Shown here in pieces: positions 10,816-22,680 of a DNA stretch of 64,000 bases. Under the pieces are notes generated by a model. It searched no databases and had not been told where the DNA came from. It saw only the letters and a list, made by a program, of their open reading frames with translations. Each line of letters begins with the position of its first letter. The first letter of the stretch is position 1. Made by a program: the position numbers and the translations under genes. The stretch covers positions 2,108,001 to 2,172,000 of the forward strand of contig OZ020259.1 of the NCBI GenBank assembly GCA_963971285.1. Reading direction: 5' to 3'. Origin of the DNA: Astropecten irregularis (taxonomy: Eukaryota; Echinodermata; Asteroidea; Paxillosida; Astropectinidae).

Positions 10816-11544
10816 CTCTTACCCATGGGATGCAAACCTTTAAAATAACTTCAAATCTTATCTAAGAAATAAATATATGTACATACACGTATTTGCATGC
10901 ATCAAATAAGTCGCTTCTATACCAAGCCTAACATGAGTAAATATGGACTCAGCAATAAGATCTTCTCCAATATTTTGTTAATTTTTTTTTAGTGGGAGAG
11001 AGAGAGTCTTCAACGTAACGTTTACGTCAAAGGAATTCTCATTTGCTCTGTGTAACCAGTAGCAACCGGTGTAAGAGATCAGACATTTGATGTAAGGATT
11101 CTTGTGGGTTTTCTCTTTTCCTTTTTTTTTGTAATCAAAACGAAGCGCAGAAGCCGTTGATCCAGCAAGTAGTACTTCACTAAAATGCAACAAAGTCACA
11201 AACAGATCTAGGCAGGCCTGGAATTAAGTTCTGAAAACTGGCCAGGCCACTTTTCCATTGCAATGGGCACTTCCATTGGAAAATCATAATGTCTATGGAA
11301 ATATTTGAAGGGGCACCAAGGCCAAGAACCAGGGCAACGAAGGCCATGGCCTCTGTGGCCTCCGTTTAATACCAGGCCTAATTTGGTAGAGCAAGGGTAC
11401 ACTGAGTTTTGCACAATGCCTCATTCTTCCTGACAAACTCGCCCCATCCTTTGTTTTTGAAAATGATTTGTGCAAAGTTCCTAAAATTGCTTTTGGACAT
11501 TTCCTTCATTTTATTTTCCAGTTATCCATAATTGGTTAACTGAG

Positions 11545-11960
11545 AAACACTAATAATAATAATAATAACAGGCATTTCTAGAGCACTCTTATACAAGTAT
11601 CATGCAATATTACAAAAAGAAACGATACAAAAATTAGCTAAGTAAATAAATATAGGCACAAATGAAGAGGACTGTTAACACTAGCAGCCGACCTCTCCAA
11701 AACACATCCCAGCCCAGGACCCATCCAAAAACACTGTAATGCAACCCTTCCCAGCAATTAAAAATGAGTTGCAAGGTGCATTTTAACATTTTTGGCCCAG
11801 TGTTGAATTTTGTGCCTAATCTCTTCCATCCCGAAAGCTAGCCTGAAATTGATTGAGTAGTCTATAATATTCATGTTTCCTATGCAACCAAAGCTTCTGC
11901 CATACTCGATGGCCCCTGCTCGGAGGGCATGAACTAGAGTTGACTCGGCCCTCGTCACTA
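11545..11960 (-). mobile_element. Possible retroelement with (ATT)n tail
   Basis: The minus strand ends AGAGTGCTCTAGAAATGCCTG followed by (TTA)n at 11,552-11,570, resembling the 3' tail of the SINE at 12,393. An open stretch upstream on the same strand (11,758-11,958) has no recognised domain. Only the tail supports the call. Confidence 0.4.
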
Positions 11961-12012
11961 AGCCCCCTCAAATGAAATGTTCTCTCTCTGGTCTCTTCCC
12001 TTGTCTGATCAG

Positions 12013-12182
12013 GTTCCGGGATGAGGAGATAAAAAAAGACGGTGATTCTACCGAGAGCCTGCCGGTAATCTCGGGACCCTGGGAATGTGGGACATCACCA
12101 TCAGAGCAAGATGATACGGACAATTTGGATGTTGTCTACAACACCGCATCCCCCCGCAGGTCACGGCGAGGCACCAACCGAG
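12013..12182 (+). CDS. Candidate internal exon of an unrecognised gene
   Basis: A pyrimidine-rich tract (TCTCTTCCCTTGTCTGATCAG) precedes 170 nt open in one frame and ending CCGAG|GTACGG. The peptide is hydrophilic: F-R-D-E-E-I-K-K-D-G-D-S-T-E-S-L-P ... W-E-C-G-T-S-P-S-E-Q-D-D-T-D-N, then S-P-R-R-S-R-R-G. I do not recognise a family. No partner exons in phase are found nearby, so this may be an exon of a long-intron gene or a chance open stretch. Confidence 0.3.
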
Positions 12183-12392
12183 GTACGGCACTTGGGGTCA
12201 GAATGTAACACACTTCCGCTGTGTGTTATCAAGAAGAGAGTGGAGTTAATGGCCGGATGCCCATCTGGGACATTTCAATTTAGGCTGGATGAAGCAGCCT
12301 CTTCTCAGACTGTTTGTTTCCAAACAAAATGACGAGGAGTCTTGAAATTTGACCGGTATCATATCAAACAGAGGTTATACATTATAAATGTG

Positions 12393-12763
12393 GAGTGCTG
12401 CGGCCGAGTGGTCTGACGTGTCGAACTCAAGATCTTGTGGTCAAATTACAGATTGCGGGTTCAAATCCAGCCATGGGCTAGTGGTGCTTGCATCCTTGGG
12501 CAAGATGCTTTGTCACATATTGCTTCTATTCACCCAGGTGTAAATGGGTACCTGTGTGGGTAGAGATGACTTTGTGTGCTTGATTAGCCACTGTGCACTA
12601 GATAGGTAGCTGGGGCTGTATACTCCCCATGGAGCTGAGATTGTTTTAGGAATGTAAATGGGCCTAATGCCCAGGGATAATAATAGTGTAAAGCATTGTG
12701 ATACCCTTCTTGTGTGTAAGAACGCTACATAAATGCCTAAATTATTATTAAATTATTATTATA
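12393..12763 (+). mobile_element. Near full-length tRNA(Ser/Leu)-derived SINE
   Basis: Head: GCGGCCGAGTGGTCTGACG (A-box/D-arm of class II tRNAs with long variable arm) and GCGGGTTCAAATCC (B-box/T-arm). The body has TCCTTGGGCAAGATGCTTT and ACCCAGGTGTAAATGGGTA, a conserved central block seen in many invertebrate SINEs. The tail is GAACGCTACATAAATGCC followed by (ATT)n, typical of L2/RTE-class LINE-mobilised SINEs. About 370 bp. Confidence 0.82.
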
Positions 12764-13029
12764 AATTATAAATTGGTATGTGTACCTTGAAGCTAAGATG
12801 GCTGTTTGTCTGTAAAAATCACTGCGACATTCTTTGAAATAGCCATGCAAGAATGACTCGCATTATGCATAGTTGAATGCAACAGTTTACCCGCATGAAC
12901 AGCCGGAAAGCACTTTACATGTCAAAATTATCAGGAACCCTTACCTTAGCCTGGAATTTCTACTCCTCAGTAAAATCTCTGAAAAGTGTATTATGATCTG
13001 AAGTGAATGAAAAGGCTATGATCTTATGC

Positions 13030-13402
13030 TTAAAGGTACTACATGTATCATACTTTGGTAGCATCCAAAACATAAATCTCCACAGATTTACCTATTACTT
13101 TCAGGGTATAATGATGGTGATGGTAAAAACATACCGTTATTAAACATTGTTCTGCCTGAAATGCTGTATTTATCTATAAAAGAGTAAAACCAGTCACCAA
13201 AATTATTTTTGATCATTTAAAGATCAAAAATAAAAGAGAAAAGACTTAAGAAACACTGTTGTCATTTTTTCACTGTTTTCTTAAAAAGTGGGCATCATAT
13301 GGGACTGAAATGTTCACAGATGACTTACTGTATCTGTCTTGATATTTCTGCTCATGAATCTGTATTTCTTTGACAACAACCAAAGTAGGATATTACCTTC
13401 AA
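13030..13402 (-). mobile_element. TTAAAGGT MITE, inverted copy
   Basis: Same family in reverse: terminal TTAAAGGTAC and TTACCTTCAA, hairpin around TTTGATCATTTAAAGATCAA. It abuts a second inverted-repeat element at 13,425. Confidence 0.85.
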
Positions 13403-13424
13403 GTTACCATTATGTCAGTGCAGT

Positions 13425-13650
13425 GGAACGATTGCATGACAAATTGTTTCCATGCCATCATGTGACTTATAGTGGGTATTTTGTCATCTCATTTGGCACA
13501 GAGCAGCGATGGAAACATGCAAAGACGAATGTGGATGATATAATAGTCTTCTTTGTTCGTTTCCACTGCTGTTCTGCACCAAATGAGATAACAAAATACC
13601 CACTATAAGTCATATGATGGCATGTAAACAATTGTTCGTGCAATCGTTCT
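13425..13650. mobile_element. Foldback element with ~95-bp arms
   Basis: GAACGATTGCATGACAAATTG, TTATAGTGGGTATTTTGTCA and CTCATTTGGCACAGAGCAGC are mirrored by GTTCTGCACCAAATGAGAT, ACAAAATACCCACTATAAG and GTTCGTGCAATCGTTC. It abuts the MITE ending at 13,402. Confidence 0.85.
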
Positions 13651-14365
13651 TTTCTTAAATGATTACTTCTTTTGCCATAAGATATTCTCCTTTATGTGGC
13701 CATTGTCTGTTTTTTAGGGGAATACTTGATTCAGTCTCTATTTAGAAATAAAATCTCCAATTTTGAAGGAAAAGTTCAGGAGGATTAGAGTTGATTAAAA
13801 AACAACAACTGTACAGATCAACCGTGCTTCCAATCAACCAATTTGGGCAAGAAGTCAATTCCAAAACATCCCAGCAGATAACGAACCATTGAGAGAATTC
13901 TGTTATACTGTAGATACGCATAGGCCTTATGTATACGTTAATCAATCCAAGCGTGCAGTTTTAATTCATCTGTAAATAATTGATGCGATCTTAGGCCGAT
14001 GGGCGGCAGCAGGGGTCCGGGGGGTTACCGGTTCGCTACGAGCTGAACGGAACGGCGCGTAATATGACGTGACAAGGTGAATATTAGTCCGGTGAATTAA
14101 TGGCCACGACCAGATGGGTCTCAGGAAAATTTATGCGTCAGCGTGTCACTACTTATCAGCGGTTAGAATTTCTAATACATGTCACTTTGGAGAACATTCC
14201 TCCACGTTATTTCATGCTTAGATGTATCTGAAGTGCAAACAAACATTAATTAATTCTGATTTTAATACAGGGAATGACACTACCCCTGTGTTTAAGCAAA
14301 ACAAAAACCATAAAGGTATTTTTGTTATTCTGTTGTCATTTTATTTTATGCTGTTAATTTGACAG

Positions 14366-14606
14366 TTCTTCCAAGCTGCTTAAGCACCAACATTTGCTTT
14401 TAAGCATGAAAAGTCTTCCTTTATCAAACAGGATTACCAACCAAATTGTCATGTGATGTTTACTGCTTATGACTTATATTCGGCCATTGTTTGCTGAGCA
14501 TAACATTCACAAGGAGTTTTGGCTGGCATACTGATTTGATTTTACCAAGGTGTTTGGTGCTTAAGCAAATTTTGGTGCCTATAAGCAGCTCTATGAAATT
14601 GGTCCT
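14366..14606. mobile_element. TTAAGCA MITE (GGGGCCAATTTCAT ends)
   Basis: AGCTGCTTAAGCACC at the left and AAGCAGCTCTATGAAATTGG at the right as inverted ends; body with CACAAGGAGTTTTGGCTGGC. Confidence 0.75.
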
Positions 14607-16794
14607 TGGTGTGGACTGTGGATTTGATTCAATTTCTATAATTATGTTTGTTTATTGCATTAAATTTAACAATCGAATTGATGCCAATAAATTCATTAAA
14701 ACGTTTTTTTTTTTTTTTTTTTTTTCAGTTTATTTTAAGTTATTCCTGAGGATTTCTTGAAATTAAAAAGAAATTTGTTGATGTCAAATGGTGTAACAAC
14801 TATATGTTCCAGTAATTTTGTCTGCAAAGTTATCATAAAAACCATCAAATATAACATAAACTCAATTTTTTCGAATTCGCTAACACTATAGTGTGATTAT
14901 CTTCACCACATTCTACAGTGTGCCCGATGTTAACTTAACTTTGTGAGAGTCTACATTTCCTTTGAAAGCATTGGCTGCAATGAAATATGGCAAATTTCAG
15001 GCTGACATAATGGTAAAAAAATAAAAATATAGTTCAAATTTATCGAGATAGGACAAATTATGAGCTTTCATTTGATACCTTGGGTGAAAATATCCGAACG
15101 TTAAGGTTAGATAACAGATAATTGAGGAGAAATATTAAATAAAAGGCTGCCCAGTCATTTAATTAGCCAATCAGAATGGAGTATGTTGAAATAAAATTGC
15201 TTTATATCACAAGTTCGTGACATTCGAAATCATATTCTATTATGAATATATTTAATACTAATAATAAATAATAAATAATTATATTTCCTTGCACAAAATG
15301 CAGTCTTCCTAATTTCATTTGCTCAAGAGAATTTTTTCAGTCTCTTCGCTCAAACATGAAAAAATCCATCTAAGTTGATGGGGGCTAATCAATTCAGAAC
15401 AGATATCCCAGAAACGATTTCATTCATTTTGTTTGGAGTAAAAAAAATGGCCAGACGCGTTTTTATCCTAGCAGGATCTTTTTATCGAAGGCTTAAAAAA
15501 TGGACTTTGTTAGAATATCTTACCTCATTTCACGACAACTGTGGGAACTGCTTATCGTCTCGTCTCGAGTATAAGTTCCAAGGCTTGCCAGAAAAAAACC
15601 CGCTGCTGGCGGTAAGATAGAAGAAAGCTTATGTAGGCAGCGCTGCCGTTTAGTAAGGCGTAACGAAGTCCAACGAGACGACCGTCACTGATGATGAATG
15701 TCTCGTGGAGACAGCACGGCCCATCAACCTCCACGGATCGCCTCTTTTGTAGACTAATTACGACGATCTCCACTCGGAAAACACTCCCAGGATAGAGGTT
15801 TTAATCTGCCCAATGCCAGAATAACGACGGTATAGCGAGGAAGCCGACGACCAACTCGGGAATACGTAATTCCTGGACTGGCGATCTCCACTCGGTATAA
15901 CTTCCCACTAGCTGCTTGGCAGGATCGTCCTGACGTAACAGTACTGCTTCCACTTTGAATAATTCACAAGCAATTAATCTTCACTCGCCGTGATGTCCTG
16001 GTTATTTTTTTGTTTTGAAGAGGAGCATTAATTCAAATCTATGTCTTCAGTGTTTATTAAACGATGTCACTGGATCTGTTTCCTTGGTCGTCAGACTCAG
16101 AAGCAAGAGATGACTCTTTGGAGAACACCACAAAGTATGCGAGAATACCGAGTTATATCATCGCCCCCAGTAGGACGATTACATAGCACGCTGGTTTATT
16201 GGTTGGATTATGTCGAAATTATCTCATTGCGACGGACCTGGGTGTATAATTCTCAGGAGAGGGTAGGTCTGTCTTAAGCTAAACAGGTATAGATGCACTT
16301 CAGAGTGTACGATTGCCCGGAGAGCTTGAACAAGCTGATACGTGAAACCATCTCCCTTGAGTCTTATCAAGTCTGTAGTGGTAAGCTCAGTGAATATTAT
16401 TAATAAGATGCCCCGTTAAGATGGCCAGTGGACAGGTCCAAACAGTCCAAGAGATAATACCTCAAAGGATGGGACAACATCTCCTCACACCTCCACCACC
16501 TTGGTCAGAGAGCTGACGGAGCATACCCCTACTCCTTAGTTGAATAAGGTACCTCCTCGCGGTCCTATAATCGATTCTTCACCTCAGGCAATGTCTATCT
16601 CTGTTCTGGCTCAGGCAAGCTTGCTTTTCATGCAGTCCCTCATTTGATAAAACAAGTTGGTCACTGATTTCACTGCCGGAATTCTGTAAAAGAAATAAAA
16701 AATCACAAAATTTAGGTCAGTAAGCTAGAAGACGGGAAGTCCAAGACCTGTGGCCACATCCTTGGCAGGACTTTTCAACCCAAACGCCAAGGGT
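14607..16794. other. Intergenic, unresolved
   Basis: 15,360-16,700 is more GC-rich. It has CGATCTCCACTCGG twice (about 15,764 and 15,884) and a GATCCTAGCAGGATC remnant at about 15,466, suggesting an old complex repeat. No conserved domain is seen. Confidence 0.3.
14704..14725. repeat. Poly(T) tract
   Basis: About 22 consecutive T followed by CAGTTTATTTTAAG. May be the tail of an old minus-strand retrocopy, but no body is recognisable. Confidence 0.6.
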
Positions 16795-16995
16795 CTTTAA
16801 AGGCTCGGCTCCGGATCCGGCTTCGTCCCCGTCATCCAAGTGCTGAAAATAATAGGTTGTGGTTTTTCGTTGAAAGCTGAAGCTCTGTTTGCCTGTTCAA
16901 AACAGAAAATCTACTTCCAAGCCGTAGCCAAAAGCCTCTACTTTGATGCCCGTTACTAAATGGAGACGGAGCTGGAGCCGAGCTTTGAGAAAAGC
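16795..16995. mobile_element. CAGGCTCC inverted-repeat element
   Basis: TTTAAAGGCTCGGCTCCGG to GAGCCGAGCTTTGAGAAA; body in reverse (GAAGCTCTGTTTGCC, CCGTAGCCAAAAGCCTCTAC). Confidence 0.75.
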
Positions 16996-17141
16996 TCACT
17001 CATTATCAAAAGGCATCTTCCCAGCAAAACTCCGTACACTCCGAGTTAACATTACTTTGTATAGGGTAGTGGATTCTTAAATTCTTAAGTGTCGAGCTTG
17101 AACAGCTAGTGCCAAGGAAAATTACCGGTAGGCCTTCTTTG

Positions 17142-17290
17142 CCAGGGGTCTGTTTCACCAAACTCATCGTAACTTACTATCAATCGTAAGACTTGTGATA
17201 CATTGCAGCCATACATAGGATATGATGGGTTTTGCCTTCTTATAGCTCGAGTTAAGATCGATCGTTGGGCTTCGTGAAATCGACCCCAGG
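17142..17290. mobile_element. GGGGTCGATTTCACGAA mini-MITE
   Basis: Inverted ends CAGGGGTCTGTTTCACC and GTGAAATCGACCCCAGG. The inner part has TATCAATCGTAAGACTTG and GAGTTAAGATCGATCGT. Confidence 0.82.
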
Positions 17291-18221
17291 TCCCATGTGC
17301 TACACTATTCTGATCAAGTCCTTCAAAAATCCAGTATTGTACAAAAATGATGGATTTCGGTGATTTGGTGATGATTCAAAATGATGGTCCTGACTTGCCG
17401 GTTTCTCCGAAACTGAGTACAATTCCGTTTTAATCCATACATTATTTTGTTCCAACTTAGTTGAAATTGACCTTATAACATCTTCCGACTGCTTAAGCCC
17501 CAGCTCAGAAAATGGGTAATTAACCGTTTCAGATTGCTTATACGAACCCGAATACTGACCCCGAATATCACATTCAGAGTTCGGAGGCCTGATTTATAGT
17601 AATGATCCGAACATAAGGATCTTTCTCCAAACAAAACCCTCCAAGGCTTCCTCACATGTCAGATTGAGACGACGAGGAAAATCCTTCTATGATTGAACCG
17701 TCAGGCGATCCTTATAACTCATAAGCTGGTAGAACATAACAAAATGGTTCAATTTGGTGTACTTTACATTATACCCTTAGGCGCAATATAATGAAACAAA
17801 CATTGAAACGACCACTATCAATCATCATGTGATCTGCAATTTGCTGGTCAGGGCGTTTTTGTTTAGCCTCTCCTTCGAAAACAAAAACCAACCGTCTTGT
17901 TTGTTCCATAGTGCTTCTAATTTTAGCTTCTTCCCTATAGTCCAAGCTTGATTTCATATCGAGGGATGATTGTCAGAATGTTGATGCCGCAACTTTTTAT
18001 AAAACGCCCATAAAAATAGCTCGAAGAACAAAAAATGTTCTGAAAATAGTATGTGCCGTGCTAAAAATACCACAGTTTGTCCTTTTTTGGGATGAGTATG
18101 GTAACTCTATACCAGTGTGGAGTCGAGAAAGTGTTAGGTGCCGGTGCTGTATACTACAGTCCAAAAGAGGTTGACCAGGATTGGTGATGTTTTGTCAAAA
18201 CAAATAAATAACACTCAAAAG

Positions 18222-18246
18222 TAAAAAAAAAAAAAAAAAAAAAAAA
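18222..18246. repeat. Poly(A) tract within the foldback element
   Basis: About 24-25 consecutive A interrupting the left arm of the 18,161 element. The right arm has no matching poly(T). Confidence 0.75.
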
Positions 18247-18659
18247 TCATACATGTATATTGAACGTGCATTCTCTCCTGCTTATTATAGAACTAAAAAA
18301 AAAAGAACGAAACGAATCATATTTTCTAAGAGGAGTTATGTCTATTTTAATAAAGGTACTCATTTTGCAAGCTGTCCACGGAATGTTAATGCTTGACTGA
18401 TTCTTTACATCTAAATAAAAAGTAGCAAAGGATAGTAAAGTTTACTTTATACATTTGATTTGTCAAGTATTCCATGGACAGCTTGCAAAATGAGTACCTT
18501 TATTAAGATAGACATAACTCCTATTAGGAATTATCAATTTGTTTCATTCTTTTTATTTCTAATAAGCAGGAAAGAGTGCTTGTATTATGCTTTAGTGAAC
18601 GTTTGAGTGTCATCCCTCAAAAGCAATCATTATAAGAACCTCACATCCGATTTCAATCG

Positions 18660-18760
18660 TTTCCTGATGATGACTTGAGCAGGCTAGTCGAAACGTTGAG
18701 ACCTTACGAGAAGTGCGAACGAAATAGAAGTGCGAGAGTACGAACGATTCTTACATGGTG
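18660..18760 (+). mobile_element. Hammerhead-like repeat, Penelope-type, copy 2
   Basis: CTGATGA (18,664-18,670), stem GACTTG/CTAGTC with loop AGCAGG (one mismatch), GAAAC (18,690-18,694), then TTGAGACCTTACGAGAAGTG as in copy 1. Confidence 0.6.
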
Positions 18761-18841
18761 TTTCCGCAAACCGATCCACATAATAATCATCTCTTTGCTT
18801 TGAAAAAAACATCACCAATCCCCAGTCAAGTTCTTTTTGAC

Positions 18842-21800
18842 TTACCCTGTATAGCAAATCTGAGCCGACTCACAATTTGTGACATGTGCAAACAAAATGC
18901 ATTCAAACTCAATCACGATGTCGCTTTATAGCAAGACTATAGTATATTGAAGGCCCTAATGCCCCAGCCGTGCTGCCATACCGCTGCCTTATTAATCACC
19001 ATTATACCTCCACGATCCGACTCGGGGGAAATAAAAGCAATAATGAGTCTTGTCATTAATAAGGGACGTAACCTATTATACGATTGAATTGCTAATTAAA
19101 ACAAAAAAGTAAATTGTGCGTCACAGTGGCTGCAATAATTAAAGGTTGAGGTATTGAAAACAATTATTATACTCTAAAATCTAAAGCTATATTTCTTTTG
19201 CACGTTTTGTTTTCTTTGTTTTAACAACATTATTAAATGTTGTTTATCGTATATCGGTTGTAATTAAGATTATATGTTTTAATTATTGGTTGTTGTTGTT
19301 CATAATGTAAACAAATAGGCAACAATGTGTCCCATTGCACCTTCATAACAACTTATTATTCCAATCAACTGCCATTTCATGTTTTAACAATTTCTCTTCT
19401 TAAACTGTTTCAGAATTGGACACAAACAACCAAATTTGTTAGGCTACATAAGAACTATAACCATCCCTGTATTCACAAGTCTTCGTTGAGTTTCTTTGTT
19501 GGAGTAATCAAGCTTTATATTTTCATATTCTATATAATATTTCGAAACTTCTGATCCACTAAAGATGCCATAATCAACAATATAATGATCATTCTTATAT
19601 TTACTTAGGGAAACATTCCCAAAATTGTGCACTAAAATAAACCCTTCTTTTTTCCCCATCGTACGAAAACCCAGCTGAACCAAACTTTATAGACAAACAT
19701 TTCTTTCTGAAAATTATTTCTATAGTTTTCGAGAAAAAAATTACGGAGACATCGAAATGTCCCCCTATTGACCGATGTCTTTCAAATGATCACTTTCAGA
19801 TGCTAACCTGTCTCCCAAATATGCAATTTATAAAAAATATGCACAACTACAAAACAATAATGATAATGAAATATAATTTTTGGAGACATTTTGCCCTGTC
19901 CTTTGTATACATTTGACAGAAAATGTCCTTAAAATAACACAGTGCACGTATAGATTTCAATGCGTTTACCTTGGCAAATAATATAAAACAGATATACCGA
20001 AGGTTATGCACAGTCCTGCTGCAAACCATTCCATTTTTTAATTATCATTTGTTAATAAACAATAAAAAGTTGAATAGTCCAAGGGTATACAACGTTGTAT
20101 AGTGTGGCCTTGGGATTTCCTATTCACAAGCTGTATTGTATATACCGTTGACGTCCATATAATTTTGTTTTTCCATTTTCTGCATGCATGCGTGATGCGG
20201 TGTTTGTGTTTCTGTTAATTGCTGGCACCGGCTGTGTATCGACCATGCCTTTTAGCAAGGTATACCTAGCTATGTGCGTAGAAGGGAACTTTCTCATAAG
20301 TGATGAGATGGACTCGGTATACGCTCTCCTCATTACGTGGAAATTTTAAAGGTTGTATCATACTTTGGTAAGAAACCAAAGCAGAAATGTCCACAGATTT
20401 ACATATAACTTACAGGGTATAAAGATGATGGTGCTGGTAGAAACATACCGTTAAAATGTTTCCGCCTGAAATGGTCTATTTATCGAAAAATTAGTAAAAC
20501 AACGACCACAAATCTAGTGATTTTTTAAAAGATCAAAAATAAAAGAGAAAAGACTTAAGAAATACTTTGGCCGTTTTTTCACTGTTTTCTCAAAAAGTGG
20601 GCACCGTATGGGACTGAAATTTTCACAGATGACTGTTACTGTATCTGTCTTGATATTTTTGCCCATTAATCTGTATTTCTGATGTGATAAAAACCAAGGT
20701 ATGATATTACCTTTAAATGGAAAGATTTACATGTTATATGTCCACAGTTATACGGCCCTGTTTTAAAAATAGAGTGTATCTAGAAAAATCATGTTTTGAG
20801 AAAAACGGCTTTGAATATTTTGTCATGTACTACAATTATTCTGGCCAATTTAGTTCAGGGAAAATGAAATAAATATTTATAACATACTGGAGGTATATTA
20901 TTAAGTTGTACCTTTTTTATATGATTATTTTTTCTCATTACAGGCATTTCAAACTTGATACTCCTTTTTGACAGCACGATCAATGTTGACCATCTCAAAA
21001 CAAAAGGGTGTATGTCATGTTAGCATTGCTAATAATTAGTCATATAGAAAGCATTGTCTTGACAAAAGGGTGTAAATCTATGTTACACAAACTCAATACC
21101 AATGATCTGTAGGGCAAAAGGGTGTACCGTATCTCGTGTACAGAATTCATATTTCTGTTTTAGCAAAGAGATGGATCTGAAGTTACGGTGAATGACCTTA
21201 ATGGGATATCACATGCTAGCTTTAAAACGATGCATCGTATGAACTTGAGACTTCGCCCAATGGAAAAAGTGCCCTCACTTTGCCTAGAACCGTTTTAATC
21301 TCAACAATGATGTAAAATGAGTAACACCCTTTTGTCAATAACAGCAACCCTATATCGAGATGCATAAAACACCTGAAAATTATTCAACATCATTTCAATG
21401 CTGCACGGTTTTATGCTAATTTCGAAAAAATGTACAACAGGAAATAATGCACTGTAGTTTATTTGTATTCGTCCATTTAGTTATGACAGATGTAAATGCT
21501 GCAGATTTGGATTTTTGTAAAAAAAAAATAATAATAATTGTTTTGCAGATGTAAAGGCTGCTCAGTAATCGCTTGCACAGATGTTAGGTTTAATTTGTAA
21601 ATCTATATTTGTTTTTCATATAAAATGTAAATTAGCTAGGCCTATATCGTTTTTACAGATGAAAATGCTAATTGAGAGTCTGTTTGTCTGTTTTTGCAGA
21701 CGTAAACGTTTTTTTGGGGGCAGATTTTGGTTTTATAGATATAAAAACCGTTCCGTGAAGTGGAGATTTGACTGGGAAAATTAGGCAAAATGCACGGGGG

Positions 21801-21944
21801 GTTTGGACCATCTTGGCCGGTAGAGGACATCTTCGAGTACCCGGTCACTCTGTTATGGCTCGGTCATTTTAATTGGTGCCTTCGTTGTACAACATTAGAA
21901 TTCTAACGAAATGTCATTTCAATTGATAAACTATTATAAGAAAC
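18842..21944. other. Intergenic, AT-rich
   Basis: Apart from the MITE at 20,346-20,716 no feature is supported. 20,990-21,340 repeats ACAAAAGGGTGT / CAAAAGGGTGTA four or five times at irregular spacing. Confidence 0.35.
20346..20716 (-). mobile_element. TTAAAGGT MITE, inverted copy
   Basis: TTAAAGGTTGTATCATACTT at the left, GGTATGATATTACCTTTAA at the right, about 371 bp with the family body. Confidence 0.85.
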
Positions 21945-22078
21945 AAACTGCTCATCAGCCAAAATTAATGACATGGAGTTTATCAAATGCTTGGGAGTTG
22001 GGAGTCCCTGTGAAGTTTCGATCCTAGCAGGCTAATGGCAAGAGGACAAGAACGTGCAAGTGAAGATACACATACATT
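21945..22078 (+). mobile_element. GATCCTAGCAGGATC repeat
   Basis: AACTGCTCATCAGCCAAAAT, GCTTGGGAGTTGGGAGTCCC, TTTCGATCCTAGCAGG and GGACAAGAACGTGCAAGTGA. Confidence 0.65.
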
Positions 22079-22354
22079 TCATTTCATTTGTGAATTGGGG
22101 CTGTCCTGTGTCCATTTTAATTTCAGGTGCAAATTATACGGCACAGGGCCTTGTGTTCTGTAAGAGCCGAAGGCTAAATGGTTTTTTACAGCACATATGA
22201 AGAAACAAGTTACCTACATTTCTACTGCATGAAGTTTTGCGATTTCCTGCAGTACAAAATGTGGTTCAGATGGGCAGGCCTAACAAGTCCTATAGGTACA
22301 AATGTTATCACACACGCATTGTCAATGCTATATTAATTAGCTTTCATATCAGTA

Positions 22355-22445
22355 CAGGGGTCGATATCACGAGCACCACTAGCCTATGGCTGGATTCGAA
22401 CCCACAATCTGTAGACTGACCACAAGACATTGAGTACGACACCAG
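22355..22445 (-). mobile_element. Partial copy of the tRNA(Ser/Leu) SINE (head only)
   Basis: On the minus strand it matches the head of the 12,393 element: GTGTCGTACTCAATGTCTTG, GGGTTCGAATCCAGCC and GGCTAGTGGTGCTCG. The body and (ATT)n tail are missing. Confidence 0.7.
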
Positions 22446-22680
22446 GGGCCAATTTTATAGATCTGTATAAACACCAAAACTTGCTTGAGCACCAAAAACC
22501 TTGGTAAATAAAATCAGTATGCTAGCAAAAACTCCTTGTGAATGTCATGCTCAGCAAACAATGGCCGAATACAAGTCAAAAGCATCACATGAAAATTTGT
22601 TGGTTATCCTGTTTGATCAATGAAAACTTTCCATGCTTGAACAATTTTTCTGCTTAAGCAGCTGTATGAAATTGGCCTCC
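22444..22680. mobile_element. TTAAGCA MITE, complete copy
   Basis: GGGGCCAATTTTATAGATCT left end, TTAAGCAGCTGTATGAAATTGG right end; body CAAAAACTCCTTGTGAATGT. Confidence 0.85.

Larger units (their letters stand above)
18161..18841. mobile_element. Large foldback element with nested hammerhead-like unit
   Basis: Outer ends CCAAAAGAGGTTGACC and GTCAAGTTCTTTTTG are inverted. Inner arms GCATTCTCTCCTGCTTATTA ... AAAGGTACTCATTTTGCAAG mirror CTTGCAAAATGAGTACCTTT ... TAATAAGCAGGAAAGAGTGC. The left side carries A(24). A CTGATGA unit is nested at 18,662. Confidence 0.82.
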
